Virus record (IMG/VR): IMGVR_UViG_3300017530_000090
Span: 1-56,818 of that record
DNA from: a virus
Reading direction: 5' to 3' (one strand)
Length of the DNA: 56,818 bases
Part shown: positions 28,894 to 37,297 of the stretch, piece by piece
How positions within the stretch are numbered: position 1 is the stretch's first letter
How the letters are laid out: every line of letters begins with the position of its first letter
Position numbers and translations under genes: made by a program
The notes under the pieces: generated by a model
What the model saw: the letters and a program-made list of their open reading frames with translations, nothing else
What the model was told of the DNA's origin: nothing
The model's database searches: none

Positions 28894-29230
28894 ATGCAAG
28901 TACCTCTTCGGCCCGACCATCTTTACTAGTCAGATAAGGAATCAATTGTGGTAGCAGTTCAAACAAGCTATTGATTTTGGCCAAATGCCAGCGCCACATC
29001 GGTTTGCGTCCAATCGCACTGCTCGGTTCACCATCATAGATGACCGTTCCGTCGCCTGCAAGACGCAGACACGTTGCAACCGTCTCCACCTCGCTAGAAT
29101 AAACGGCAATGTAGCGAGGCCGACGACCACGGAGACAAATCGAGCCTTCGCCTTCGACCATTGCTCCGAGCCAAGCCGCCTCTGGTGAAGAAAGTTGACG
29201 CACAGTGGACTTCTGACGCGGTGGTGCCAT
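28874..29230 (-). CDS. LAGLIDADG endonuclease (118 aa)
   Basis: EAAWLGAMVEGEGSICL is the LAGLIDADG helix. IAVYSSEVETVATCLRLAGDG and RWHLAKINSLFELLPQLIPYL follow the family pattern. ATG 29230 with GGAGGAGCT. TATACT ends 9 nt upstream, so the leader is 2-3 nt at most. Overlaps ruvC by 20 bp. Confidence 0.8.
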   Translation of the reverse strand: MAPPRQKSTVRQLSSPEAAWLGAMVEGEGSICLRGRRPRYIAVYSSEVETVATCLRLAGDGTVIYDGEPSSAIGRKPMWRWHLAKINSLFELLPQLIPYLTSKDGRAEEVLAYANRRD

Positions 29231-29239
29231 AGCTCCTCC

Positions 29240-29245
29240 AGTATA
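29240..29245 (-). promoter_or_regulatory. -10 box of LAGLIDADG gene
   Basis: TGCTATACT (extended -10) on the minus strand, 9 nt before ATG 29230. Confidence 0.45.
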
Positions 29246-29269
29246 GCACGTCACGCCGGGGCCGCCACC

Positions 29270-29374
29270 TCTGGTGCTTGCGCCCTTCGAGACAATGATT
29301 GGCCCGAAGGCTTTCAAGTCCTGTGCTGGAATTGCAACGCTGCTAAGCATCAGTTTGGCTCTTGCCCCCACCAG
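29270..29374 (+). pseudogene. HNH C-terminal relic (GFQVLCWNCN..CPH)
   Basis: The plus frame reads DNDWPEGFQVLCWNCNAAKH and QFGSCPHQ, the C terminus of an HNH family whose intact members end GFQLLCANCNxAKxxxGxCPH. No start or N-terminal part remains. It lies between the LAGLIDADG gene and the SbcC-like gene. Confidence 0.65.
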
Positions 29375-30044
29375 GATTCTTCAGCACCTCGACTTCGGTA
29401 GCGGCCCGAACCACACGAAACCTATAAGCCACATCCGCCGCGTCAACATATTCTGGCTCTTGCGTCACCATCAACAACTGGAAGCCGAGACGGTCGATGA
29501 GCGCGGCCGCCATTTCCGCGAGGGGTTGGCGGTAGTCGGGGCTGACATGAGCAAATGGTTCATCTAAAATAAGTACCAGTCGAAGCAATGGCCGGGACGC
29601 CATGATCAACAGGGCGCGGAGCAGGAAGGCGATAATGCCAATGTAGCCCCCGCCTTGTCCGGCCATGACATCCTCTTCTTGCCCATTCTTGATGAGCACG
29701 AATTCCACGGCACTCATGTCGGCCTTTGTTGATGGCTCAATCTTTAGCCGTAGCTCTCCCCCGAACACGTGAGACAGCCCTTCGGAGACGATGGTCTCGG
29801 TCGACTTCTGGAACTTGCGCTGCCAGACCTGCTCCATCCCTTGAAGCAGATCGAGAACGGTGCGCAGAATCTCGGCCTCATCGCCGGTCGCGGCGACTCG
29901 CGCCTCGGCCTCAACGAGCGTGGCGGCGACGGCCTCCCGCGCGCCTTCGTGCCGGGCTAGCTCCTGGCTGATCTGTTCGAGGCGCGTCTGGAGACGGCCC
30001 GCGATCTCGTCAACTTCGTGTAAAGACGGACTCGGCTTCGTCAA
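29343..30044 (-). CDS. SbcC/Rad50-like ATPase, C-terminal half (233 aa)
   Basis: A coiled-coil start (EVDEIAGRLQTRLEQISQEL) leads into the second ABC half-site: signature-like AGQGGGYIGIIAFLLRALLI, Walker B LVLILDEPFAHVSPDYR, and LLMVTQEPEYVDAAD. There is no Walker A, which is on the separate protein at 31236-32183. The two chains must associate to form a working ATPase. TTG start with AACTGGAGGAGCACC. Confidence 0.85.
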   Translation of the reverse strand: MTKPSPSLHEVDEIAGRLQTRLEQISQELARHEGAREAVAATLVEAEARVAATGDEAEILRTVLDLLQGMEQVWQRKFQKSTETIVSEGLSHVFGGELRLKIEPSTKADMSAVEFVLIKNGQEEDVMAGQGGGYIGIIAFLLRALLIMASRPLLRLVLILDEPFAHVSPDYRQPLAEMAAALIDRLGFQLLMVTQEPEYVDAADVAYRFRVVRAATEVEVLKNPGGGKSQTDA

Positions 30045-30276
30045 GGTGCTCCTCCAGTTGCTCCAAGTTCTCTTGGATCGCAGCGACCAGCCGGTTCGTC
30101 TGACGCCCTAAATCACGATCAGGGTCGAGACCAAGTTCTTCAATAGCATCGTCAGCAGCCGCGAGTTGATCCTCGGCCGCGCTCTTCTTCGTGCTCGCCT
30201 CAGTCACCCGCGTCTTGGCGCTATCCACACGCTGTCGCAAGTCAAGCACCTGTTGTGTAGCATCCTTCTCAGCCAT
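30010..30276 (-). CDS. Coiled-coil protein of the split SbcC system (88 aa)
   Basis: Almost wholly coiled-coil (VLDLRQRVDSAKTRVTEAST, EELGLDPDRDLGRQTNRLVA, LEQLEEHLDEAE). ATG 30276 overlaps the SbcD-like stop, and its end overlaps the C-half gene. Position and composition suggest it supplies the returning coil strand between the hook on the N-half and the C-half ATPase. Confidence 0.75.
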   Translation of the reverse strand: MAEKDATQQVLDLRQRVDSAKTRVTEASTKKSAAEDQLAAADDAIEELGLDPDRDLGRQTNRLVAAIQENLEQLEEHLDEAESVFTRS

Positions 30277-31246
30277 TGATCACATCTCCGCCTTCCAAGT
30301 AATAATGCAGTTTCTCGACCACGGTTGGCGGCTGCCCCTTCGTGTAGCGAGCGATCAATTCGTCCATCGGAGTCTCTTCAATCTCCAGGGATGACGCCAG
30401 ATTCTCGGCGAATTCGCTAAGCTGCCGCTCCGTCGCCACCTCCTGCTCGAAGAATACCTCCTCGGCCGGGCGGGCAGACGTGAGTGGGTGTCGTTCAAAC
30501 TCAATCTCACCATGATCGAGCGTCACAACCAAGACTCCCGGCCGCCGCTCTAGGTTGTGCTTGGTGCGCTCGACACGAGCGATGGAGCCGATGTTAGTGA
30601 ACCAGCAGCCGGACGACAGTTGGTGGATACCCAAATCCTCGTGGATATGCCCGGCGTGAAGCACGTGCAACAAATCGGTCGGCAGCTTGTCGGCATCGTG
30701 ATGCGGATACGGCCGGGAATCCCCCGGCGGCAGGATCGAGGCGTGTGCAACCATGATCGTGTACCCGCCCTTTGGCCGCAACGCTACTTCCTCCTTCTTG
30801 AGCTTGAAGATGTGTGGCAGGTTGTCGATGTATGGCTCCCAGTTTCGGGGCACGAACAGCGCCTTCTCGCCATTCGCCTCGATAACGCGGGCCTTGTCCA
30901 ACCAGATCAGCGCGCCCGCCTTGATCATGACTCCGAATGGCATCGAGAATACCGACTCAACGCCAGAGTATGAGAAGTCGTGATTGCCGCCGACGCCGTA
31001 GATATCAACAGGCCGCCGCTCGTACAATTCCAGGAGCCGCGCCAGCAGCCGGTTGATGTTGATGACGCCCCGAAACTTGTGGAACCAGTCGCCGGTATCG
31101 ATGATGAAGTCACAGCCGGTGCGCGCAGCGATGTCGAACGTCTCCTCCTGCTTGGCCAGAACGTCCTCCATGTATGAGTCCGTGCGGCCAAGCGGCGGCC
31201 GGTCAGCGTTGTGTAGGTCGCCCCTAACGAGGTATTTAATGCTCAT
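30269..31246 (-). CDS. sbcD: SbcD/Mre11-like nuclease (325 aa)
   Basis: Calcineurin-type nuclease motifs: RGDLHN, DTGDWFHK, GGNHDFS, MVAHASI and AGHIHED (GHxH), in the Mre11/SbcD order. Start 31246 overlaps the SbcC-N gene end. With the split SbcC it would process DNA ends and hairpins. It sits between the two ATPase halves in the operon. Confidence 0.88.
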   Translation of the reverse strand: MSIKYLVRGDLHNADRPPLGRTDSYMEDVLAKQEETFDIAARTGCDFIIDTGDWFHKFRGVININRLLARLLELYERRPVDIYGVGGNHDFSYSGVESVFSMPFGVMIKAGALIWLDKARVIEANGEKALFVPRNWEPYIDNLPHIFKLKKEEVALRPKGGYTIMVAHASILPPGDSRPYPHHDADKLPTDLLHVLHAGHIHEDLGIHQLSSGCWFTNIGSIARVERTKHNLERRPGVLVVTLDHGEIEFERHPLTSARPAEEVFFEQEVATERQLSEFAENLASSLEIEETPMDELIARYTKGQPPTVVEKLHYYLEGGDVING

Positions 31247-32183
31247 GCTCGCCCCACGCTTCAGTTGAGCCACAGAGCGGGCAGGCTCCTAGCTCCGTTA
31301 CCAGCTTCTCGTACCGCTGCTCTAGCTCCGCCAGATCATCGCGCGCCTGCTCCTCCTCGGCCCGGCCCACACCAGCCGCGGCCGCCGCCTTCTTCGTGTG
31401 CTGGATGGCAGCCACAATCCCTTCCAGCGCCGTCACGCGCTCATCCAGAGCCTCGACCTCCTCCGGTCGCGGGAGCGTCAGATCAGCGATGCGCAGGGAG
31501 CCAGCGATGTCTTGAACGATGTCGTCGGCCTGCTTTGCGGCACCAAGTTGCTCTTTGGCCACCCGCATCAGCTTGTTGGCCCGATCCATGACGTCGCGGG
31601 CGCGGTGCACATTCGGCAACTCGGCAAGCTGCGCCTTCGTCCGCTCGGCCTCCTCTTCGGCTGCCGTATTCGCGCGCTGGGCGCGTTTCAGATCACGGCG
31701 GCAGTCCATCTGCGCCTCCACCAGCACCGAGAGCTTGGTGAGCTTGGCCAGGGCGCGGGCAGCAAGCGTCGAGGACTCCGTGAGCAGGAGCGGTAGATCG
31801 TGCTGCGAATGGAATTGCGGCGTGAAGGACAGGCCCTTATCAATCTCGATCCGCCGAATGCCGAGCACGTTCTCGATGTCCTCCGGCACCGCGCGGCCGG
31901 TGCGCGTGTACACTTGATCGTCCGAGGTGTAGGTCGCGCTCTTGTCGCGCGGCTTCTCCCACTCGACCGTCTTGCCGCCATCGAGCGTGAGACGTACCCA
32001 CGCTTTCTGGCTCTTATGGTTAATGAACCGATGCCCTACCTGATTAAACGCCAGAGCTTTCAGGGCACGGATCATGGAAGACTTACCGTTCCCCGACGGG
32101 CCGACAATGACCGTGAATCGGCCAAGCACCAGATCGATGTCCTTGATGGACTGATAGTCTTGAATTTCCAGCCGCTCTAGCAC
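31236..32183 (-). CDS. SbcC/Rad50-like ATPase, N-terminal half with zinc hook (315 aa)
   Basis: Starts LERLEIQDYQSIKDIDLVLG with Walker A GPSGNGKSS (residues 28-36). A long coiled-coil follows (residues 150-295), and the chain ends at CPLCG (Cys301, Cys304), the Rad50 zinc hook, only 11 residues before the stop. Normal SbcC/Rad50 turns here and comes back in the same chain. GTG start overlaps the small gene upstream. Confidence 0.88.
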   Translation of the reverse strand: MLERLEIQDYQSIKDIDLVLGRFTVIVGPSGNGKSSMIRALKALAFNQVGHRFINHKSQKAWVRLTLDGGKTVEWEKPRDKSATYTSDDQVYTRTGRAVPEDIENVLGIRRIEIDKGLSFTPQFHSQHDLPLLLTESSTLAARALAKLTKLSVLVEAQMDCRRDLKRAQRANTAAEEEAERTKAQLAELPNVHRARDVMDRANKLMRVAKEQLGAAKQADDIVQDIAGSLRIADLTLPRPEEVEALDERVTALEGIVAAIQHTKKAAAAAGVGRAEEEQARDDLAELEQRYEKLVTELGACPLCGSTEAWGEHEH

Positions 32184-32269
32184 TTGCCTTGGCCTCCCGA
32201 ATCGGATACAATATGGGAAAGGTCGACCTCATGAAGCGCGTCCACCACCGTCCTAATGATGTTCCACAT
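32177..32269 (-). CDS. Short peptide between recA and sbcC-like gene (30 aa)
   Basis: TAATG overlap with recA and CCCGGAGGTGGCATA make it clearly translatable (MWNIIRTVVDALHEVDLSHI). One amphipathic helix. Possibly a small recombination accessory or just a coupling peptide. Confidence 0.55.
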   Translation of the reverse strand: MWNIIRTVVDALHEVDLSHIVSDSGGQGKC

Positions 32270-33354
32270 TATGCCACCTCCGGGAAGCGCTTCCGCACGG
32301 TCTCCGACCAGAACTCCTCGCGGGCCGCCACGGCGATACGCTCGCGCAGCCCTGGGGAATCCGCCAGAATCTCGTGGAAGTTCGCTTCGTGGAACGACTC
32401 GTCGACGTCGGCCATCTTGTACCAGGAACCCTTCTTCACGATCATGCCGAGCTTCACGGCGGCCTGGAAGTGGGCATAGTCGTCGTCGAAGCCGTAGTCG
32501 AACGTCACCCGAATCTCGGCCTTGCCGAACGGGTTCGAGCACTTGTTCTTGCTGATCTTGGCCCGCGACATAATGCCGTAGGCCGGGCTGTCCCTATCCC
32601 CGCGTCGCAACTCTTGCGCCTTCCGCATGTCGATGATGGTGCTGGCATGGAATTGCAACGGGCGCTTGGCGATCATCGTGCTGCTGTCCATGCTGCCGAA
32701 CGGGCCGGTATCGATGTTCTCCTTATTCTGGTTGACGATGATCAGAACAATGTTCTCTTTGGCCACGATGGGCATGATGCGACGTAGGGCGGCGCTCATG
32801 ATCTTGGCGTGCTCACCAATGGCCTTGGACTCACCGAATTCGCCTTCGGATTGAGCTTTCGTCTGCGTACCGCCCACGCTGTCCCAGACGATGGTGGCCA
32901 ACGTGTCGGGCGTCTCCTCCCGTACCGCCTTGATGCTGTTTTCGATTAGCCGGATCGCCGCTTCAACCGTCTCCGGTTGCGCCAGCAACAGGTCTTCGCG
33001 GCGCAAGCCCAGGCGGGCAGCGCGGGATTCATCAAACGCGAATTCCGCGTCAAGCAGAATAGCGATCCCATCACGGCGCGCGGTTTCGGCTAGCAGGTGC
33101 GTGATGAGCGAGGTCTTGCCGGAGGATTCCCAGCCACGCACTACCGTCAGGCGGCCGACCGGAATGCCCGGCATATTCAACGCCAGGTCGAGAGCGAGGT
33201 TCTGAGTCGAGAGGTAGTCCTTGGCCCCGGCCACCTCGCCGGTCAGAATGCTCGACTCCTCGCCCTCGCTCTTGCGGATATGCTGGACTACAGCGTCAAT
33301 GAGGCGGGCGGGCTTTCCGTCGCCCGCCTCCGCCCGCTTCTTGCCTCGCTGCAT
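32269..33354 (-). CDS. recA: RecA-like recombinase (361 aa)
   Basis: Walker A GWESSGKT (residues 74-81; bacterial RecA has GPESSGKT), LLDAEFAFDESRAARLG, IVWDSVGG (Walker B) and IVLIIVNQNKENID with the L1/L2 region. Strand-exchange protein for phage recombination-dependent replication. Cotranscribed after the SSB and before the SbcCD-like genes. Confidence 0.93.
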   Translation of the reverse strand: MQRGKKRAEAGDGKPARLIDAVVQHIRKSEGEESSILTGEVAGAKDYLSTQNLALDLALNMPGIPVGRLTVVRGWESSGKTSLITHLLAETARRDGIAILLDAEFAFDESRAARLGLRREDLLLAQPETVEAAIRLIENSIKAVREETPDTLATIVWDSVGGTQTKAQSEGEFGESKAIGEHAKIMSAALRRIMPIVAKENIVLIIVNQNKENIDTGPFGSMDSSTMIAKRPLQFHASTIIDMRKAQELRRGDRDSPAYGIMSRAKISKNKCSNPFGKAEIRVTFDYGFDDDYAHFQAAVKLGMIVKKGSWYKMADVDESFHEANFHEILADSPGLRERIAVAAREEFWSETVRKRFPEVA

Positions 33355-33355
33355 C

Positions 33356-34372
33356 TTAGTCCAAGTCCTTCACGCGGCCACGGACTCGGCTGCTGCCGGA
33401 GCTACTCTTCGTGCCGCTGCTCGGCTTGGCCTTGCGCTTGCGCGGCGGTGGATCGTCCTCCGGCTCCGTCTCCTCCTCCGTCTCCTCCTCAGTCTCCTCC
33501 TCCGGCTCCTCCTTGGCTGCGCGCCGTCGGCGGCGCGGCGGTGGATCGTCCTCCGGCTCCGTCTCCTCCTCAGTCTCCGCGCAGCGGGAGCGTCGACGCG
33601 GCACGGGATCGTCGTCCTTGCTATCGGACTTCTCCTCCGGCTCCTCGTCCTCGCTATCACCGTTGTCGTCCTTCGACTCCGTGCGGGCGCGACCGCCCGA
33701 CCGGCCCTTGTACGTGCGCTCCATCTCATCGTCGGTGGTGAACGCCTGCACCTTGGCCAGATCAGGCAACTCGAATTCCTCGTCCAAGAGCGCCTGGAAC
33801 ATCTCGCCAACGGTGTCGCTGCGATGGTTCAGGAGCTTGTCGGACGGGAACGCCTTCGGGCGCGTCGGCGTGGCGTCGTACTTGGTGTTGATGCCGCTGC
33901 CGGTCTTCTCGACCAGGATGTCGAAGCCCTCTTCGAAGCTCGTGAAGTCGCCGTAGTCCTCCTCGTTGAGCCAGAACTTCTTCAACTGCCGGAAGATCGT
34001 CTTGGGGCAGGGCCAGACCTGCACGCCATTCTGCGGCTTCTCCAGATCGACGATGTTGAGCAGGTAGCGCGGGCGAGCACCCATTGCCTCGGACTCGGCC
34101 TTCTCGTCGTCATCGCCGTGCGCCAGGCGCTTCACCAGGCGGCACAGGAAGCAGGAATCGGCCACGCCGGACATATCCGGGCACGGCACGGCACGCTCGT
34201 CGGGGCCGACGTTGAAGTGCGTCCCCGTGACGAACCAGAATTCCTTCACGCCATCCGCCCACGGTGGCATAACGCGAATGCGGCTCTCGCCCTCTGGGGG
34301 GTTCCAAAACTCCGCGCCGCCCCCGACCGGCGCGCTTTCGACTGCTTCTCGGCTCGGCTTACCGTAACCCAT
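33356..34372 (-). CDS. gp32-like single-stranded DNA-binding protein (338 aa)
   Basis: Core residues 15-200 match T4 gp32-like SSBs: FWNPPEGESRIRVMPPW, then H...CPDMSGVADSCFLCRL (zinc Cys/His), YLLNIVD, FRQLKKFW. The C terminus is a 110-residue low-complexity tail alternating acidic runs with RRRR blocks, in DNA repeats of the EEETEPEDDPPPR type. The acidic tail is where partner proteins dock in this class. Confidence 0.85.
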   Translation of the reverse strand: MGYGKPSREAVESAPVGGGAEFWNPPEGESRIRVMPPWADGVKEFWFVTGTHFNVGPDERAVPCPDMSGVADSCFLCRLVKRLAHGDDDEKAESEAMGARPRYLLNIVDLEKPQNGVQVWPCPKTIFRQLKKFWLNEEDYGDFTSFEEGFDILVEKTGSGINTKYDATPTRPKAFPSDKLLNHRSDTVGEMFQALLDEEFELPDLAKVQAFTTDDEMERTYKGRSGGRARTESKDDNGDSEDEEPEEKSDSKDDDPVPRRRSRCAETEEETEPEDDPPPRRRRRAAKEEPEEETEEETEEETEPEDDPPPRKRKAKPSSGTKSSSGSSRVRGRVKDLD

Positions 34373-34390
34373 GTGTGCGTTCCTCCCTCT

Positions 34391-34546
34391 CTATGATAGT
34401 CGGCTGACGATCAGCGTCAGCGCCACAGCGACCAGTAGCCAATAGGCCGTGCTGAGAGCCAGGGTCGCCAACTGGCTCACTACCCGTTCGACGGGCGACT
34501 GCCCGAAGTCCCACCGGAGCAGCAACCACAAGTTGAGCAAGTCCAC
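34391..34546 (-). CDS. Membrane peptide (51 aa)
   Basis: GTG start after GAGGGGAGCTAGTC. One helix near each end (LLNLWLLLRW; TAYWLLVAVALTLIVSRL). Too short for the usual finders. No family. Follows the 34549 gene by 2 bp. Confidence 0.5.
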   Translation of the reverse strand: MDLLNLWLLLRWDFGQSPVERVVSQLATLALSTAYWLLVAVALTLIVSRLS

Positions 34547-34548
34547 GA

Positions 34549-34737
34549 CTAGCTCCCCTCTAGCCCGAACGCCTTGCGCAGTCGTCGCGCTGACCGCTCC
34601 AGCAAGAGGATGGCATTCTCGGCCTCGTCCCCCGGCAGATTGAACAGCACGCGGCCACGTCGCGCATTCGCTAGGTGGCGGTCGGCAGTCGCCACATCAG
34701 CCTGCGCGATCTTGCAGGTATCGGCTCGACTTACCAT
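34549..34737 (-). CDS. Hypothetical helical protein (62 aa)
   Basis: ATG 34737 next to the upstream stop. Basic/alanine-rich helices (ADVATADRHLANARRGRVLF, ENAILLLERSARRLRKAFG). No family. Confidence 0.6.
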   Translation of the reverse strand: MVSRADTCKIAQADVATADRHLANARRGRVLFNLPGDEAENAILLLERSARRLRKAFGLEGS

Positions 34738-34738
34738 G

Positions 34739-35203
34739 TTAGCCCTCCCTCCCCGTGGCCGCCATCTCAGCACGGTCACGGTTGTTCACGGCAATAAGTG
34801 CGCTGAGCCGTTGCTCCAAGGCACGCTTGATGACGCCGAGGTATCCGGCGTTGCGCCGGGCGTTGATCATGGCTTCCAGCGCCTCTGCATAGTCCTCCTC
34901 ACGGAGAATACGGCGCTGGATGATAGCCTCCGTCACCTTCTCTTCTTCCTCACGGGCCTCCTGCCGGAGCCGATCATCCACCTCGGCCTCGACGCGATCC
35001 AGCCGCCGCTTCTCGGTCAACAAGATCACATCGGCCTCCTCCGAGAGCGATGACCAGTAGGCATAGATCGACGGCTGCTCCGTAAGCTGATCGATCACGT
35101 GCGTCGGATCAACCTTGAGCGCGTCGTAAGCGTCATCGAGATCGAATGGCACACCATCGACCTTGATCGCGCCATCAATCGGTAGGTTCTTAAGTACTGA
35201 CAT
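34739..35203 (-). CDS. Coiled-coil replication-block protein (154 aa)
   Basis: ATG 35203 overlaps the kinase gene. N-terminal 60 residues are compact (LKNLPIDGAIKVDGVPFDLD), then two long helices (SLSEEADVILLTEKRRLDRV, DRLRQEAREEEEKV). Placement next to SSB and RecA fits a mediator or structural factor, but no homology is recognised. Confidence 0.65.
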   Translation of the reverse strand: MSVLKNLPIDGAIKVDGVPFDLDDAYDALKVDPTHVIDQLTEQPSIYAYWSSLSEEADVILLTEKRRLDRVEAEVDDRLRQEAREEEEKVTEAIIQRRILREEDYAEALEAMINARRNAGYLGVIKRALEQRLSALIAVNNRDRAEMAATGREG

Positions 35204-35843
35204 TGTTGATCCGCTCCTCCAAAATGCGCTCGATGGCGTCGTAGAGTCCTTGCATATCTCCACGCACGCTGGGAATCACCGCGTCGAACTCGGCCTCCTG
35301 CCACTCGCGTTCGCTGGCGTGCGATAGTCGGGCCAGCGTGACCTCGCGGGGTTCGCCGCGCGCTTCGGTGTAGACCAGTACGTCCTCAACCGACATATCG
35401 ACCTTGATGACTACGAAGCCGCGCTCATGCAGCAGGTCGATCTCGTTCTGGAAACGCACATCATTGAACACGAACGGCCCAGCGGCGCTGTCGATCTTCA
35501 ACGCGGCCTGCTTGACCCAGTAGTCCGGGTCTTGGGCGCGCCGGAATTCAGTACCCCAAACTTGGAGCACTGGCCGCACCTGTGAGCGCAGCGGCTCCTC
35601 ATCCAGATCGTCAGGCGTGCAGCCAATCCCACGGGCGACCTCCTCCTTGAGCGCCTGCGCGAATCCGAAGCGCTTGTAACCGTGCTTGGCGATCAGATAG
35701 TCCGCGATGGTGTCCTTCCCCGACCGCATGTACCCGCTGAGACCGATACTTGGCACCCGAATCTTCTCATGATGGCACACGCACTGGTGCTCATTGCAGG
35801 CCGTGCATGGCGGCGCGGGCGGCGGCTCGACTTGGAATGCCAT
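35190..35843 (-). CDS. Deoxynucleoside monophosphate kinase (217 aa)
   Basis: P-loop GLSGYMRSGKDTIADYLI and the T4 gp1-like follow-up FGFAQALKEEVARG, WGTEFRR, VFNDVRFQNEIDLLHERGFVVIKV mark a phage dNMP kinase that turns dNMPs into dNDPs. An N-terminal CTACNEHQCVCHHE could bind a metal ion and is unusual for the family. Confidence 0.88.
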   Translation of the reverse strand: MAFQVEPPPAPPCTACNEHQCVCHHEKIRVPSIGLSGYMRSGKDTIADYLIAKHGYKRFGFAQALKEEVARGIGCTPDDLDEEPLRSQVRPVLQVWGTEFRRAQDPDYWVKQAALKIDSAAGPFVFNDVRFQNEIDLLHERGFVVIKVDMSVEDVLVYTEARGEPREVTLARLSHASEREWQEAEFDAVIPSVRGDMQGLYDAIERILEERINNVST

Positions 35844-35846
35844 GTG

Positions 35847-36515
35847 CTATCTCCCAATCACTTGCGTAACGTACTCGGCGATGGAGTCGACTTCCTCGAC
35901 CCCGTATGCACCGGCGGACGTGGTTTGGTCGGCGTCCGGCTCGTTGGGGTGCAGCACGACGAAGCGCTGGTTCCACGGCTGCCGAAGGAGGAACACCTTC
36001 GCCTGGCTCTGGAGCGCGATGCTCGTGACGTGGGCCACCGCGTCGTCCAGGTGGAAGCGGATGTTCTTCTCCCGAATCACGCCTGCCTTGTCCGGCGTCA
36101 GTACGACGTGGGCCAGGTCGGCAGGCAAGTTATTACGGAGCAGCCACTCCAGCGTGATACGCTGGAGCGTCGCCGTCGATTCTTCGCTGAAGCTGCGGCC
36201 CCCGAAGAACGAGCGGGCGCTGACCCAGAACACCTCGCAATCCTGCGCGGCGGCGCGCTGGGTAGCACTGCGATCCTCCGGCGTCGTCAGACAACCAAGG
36301 CCAAGGAAGAACTCCTCCAGATTGTCACTGATGTGCTGACGCATCGCCGCGTTGATGGCCGCCAATCGCTCCCGCATGAAGGCATCCATGTCAGCGGGTG
36401 GCAGGCCCACCGGCTGCGAGATCGGGCGGATGCCGAGCTTCTGTGCGACTTCGGCGCGAGCGGTGAAATAGTCCGCCACTACGCCATCGATGTCCAAGGA
36501 GTATTTAACCATCAC
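35847..36515 (-). CDS. HAD-family 5'(3')-deoxyribonucleotidase-like (222 aa)
   Basis: SLDIDGVVADY is the HAD DxDG nucleophile/acid pair near the N terminus, VFWVSARS gives motif II, and FHLDDAVAHV the C-terminal DD. The alpha-helical cap after residue 20 suits nucleotidase C1. GTG 36515 or ATG 36512. Pairs with the dNMP kinase next door, balancing nucleotide pools. Confidence 0.8.
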   Translation of the reverse strand: MMVKYSLDIDGVVADYFTARAEVAQKLGIRPISQPVGLPPADMDAFMRERLAAINAAMRQHISDNLEEFFLGLGCLTTPEDRSATQRAAAQDCEVFWVSARSFFGGRSFSEESTATLQRITLEWLLRNNLPADLAHVVLTPDKAGVIREKNIRFHLDDAVAHVTSIALQSQAKVFLLRQPWNQRFVVLHPNEPDADQTTSAGAYGVEEVDSIAEYVTQVIGR

Positions 36516-36924
36516 ATCCCCTATTGGAGAACCGCCAGCGCTTCACGCGGATGTTGCTGACTCCCCTGGTCGCGGCCAAGAACCGCTCTGCTTTTCGGCC
36601 CGCTTCTTCGGGATCGTGGGCCGCGATCCGATTGACCCAACACTGGACGTGGAGCACACCTTCGATCTGATCCCCCGACTCCGTTCCGGGCGGGTCGTGC
36701 TCCACGAGAATGTCGAACCATACGGCCTCGCGGCGGGTGATGATGTTTGGCAGGCTGTTGTCGTCCACGCTTTCCACCTTACCGGCCTCGTCTTCGTGGG
36801 TCAAGGGCTTTGGGAGCACTTTCGGTGTGTTGAAGATGTTGATCACGGCTCCTTGATGTTGATCGCTGTTGATCGTGTTGACCGCCCTTATATAGTAGAT
36901 CGCGCGCCCGTTAGGGGGAAACAT
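36505..36924 (-). CDS. Hypothetical protein (139 aa)
   Basis: Starts in an A+T-rich patch. The codons for NTINSDQHQG are one arm of a 24-bp inverted repeat. Middle beta region (AVWFDILVEHDPPGTESGDQ, GVLHVQCWVNRIAAHDPEEA). No family. It overlaps the next gene by 8-11 bp. Confidence 0.65.
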   Translation of the reverse strand: MFPPNGRAIYYIRAVNTINSDQHQGAVINIFNTPKVLPKPLTHEDEAGKVESVDDNSLPNIITRREAVWFDILVEHDPPGTESGDQIEGVLHVQCWVNRIAAHDPEEAGRKAERFLAATRGVSNIRVKRWRFSNRGCDG

Positions 36925-36997
36925 CTCTGAATAGAATTGAATTTAATAAGGATTCGTTAGCCCATAAACACGATCAACACGATCAACAGCGATCAAC
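36858..36997. repeat. 24-bp inverted repeat of GATCAAC/GTTGATC motifs
   Basis: Arms 36858-36881 and 36974-36997 are perfect complements and each consists of repeated GTTGATC. One arm is in the N-terminal codons of the 36505-36924 gene and the other overlaps the end of the endonuclease VII gene. The 92-bp middle is A+T-rich (GAATTTAATAAGG) and could hold a leftward promoter. Confidence 0.8.
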
Positions 36998-37297
36998 AGC
37001 CAGATACGCGACGGCGGTATGCAACCACGCTGCGTCCTCGACAATAGCGAGCTTCTGATTGCAACGTCGACACAACAGACCGCGAACCTGTCCCGTGCGG
37101 TGATTGTGATCGACGGACAACGGCTGTACTCGGCCCTGATTGTCCCGTCCACTCTCTGGTTGGCGGCAGATCGCACAGACACCATTTTGCTCGTGACGCA
37201 TCCGATCATAATCGTCGAGGCTAAGCCCATATTGGCGGCGAAGCGCTTTTCGTCGATTGATTCTAGTCGTCCGCAAGGATGTAGCCCCTAGCAACAT
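36983..37297 (-). CDS. Endonuclease VII, short form (104 aa)
   Basis: Core only: QYGLSLDDYDRM, GVCAICRQPES, VDHNHRTGQVRGLLC, RRCNQKLAIVED. All four zinc Cys and DH/N catalytic residues are kept. No zinc-ribbon head, unlike the 14393-15028 copy. No ATG; a TTG at 37297 lies inside the primase end, so the gene was probably inserted at the primase 3' end and is translated by coupling. Confidence 0.8.
   Translation of the reverse strand: MLLGATSLRTTRINRRKALRRQYGLSLDDYDRMRHEQNGVCAICRQPESGRDNQGRVQPLSVDHNHRTGQVRGLLCRRCNQKLAIVEDAAWLHTAVAYLAVDRC

Noticed and set aside
33221-34396. 391-residue rightward ORF opposite the SSB gene
   Set aside because: Leucine/arginine-rich antisense shadow of the SSB acidic tail in GC-rich DNA; no ribosome binding site and no family.
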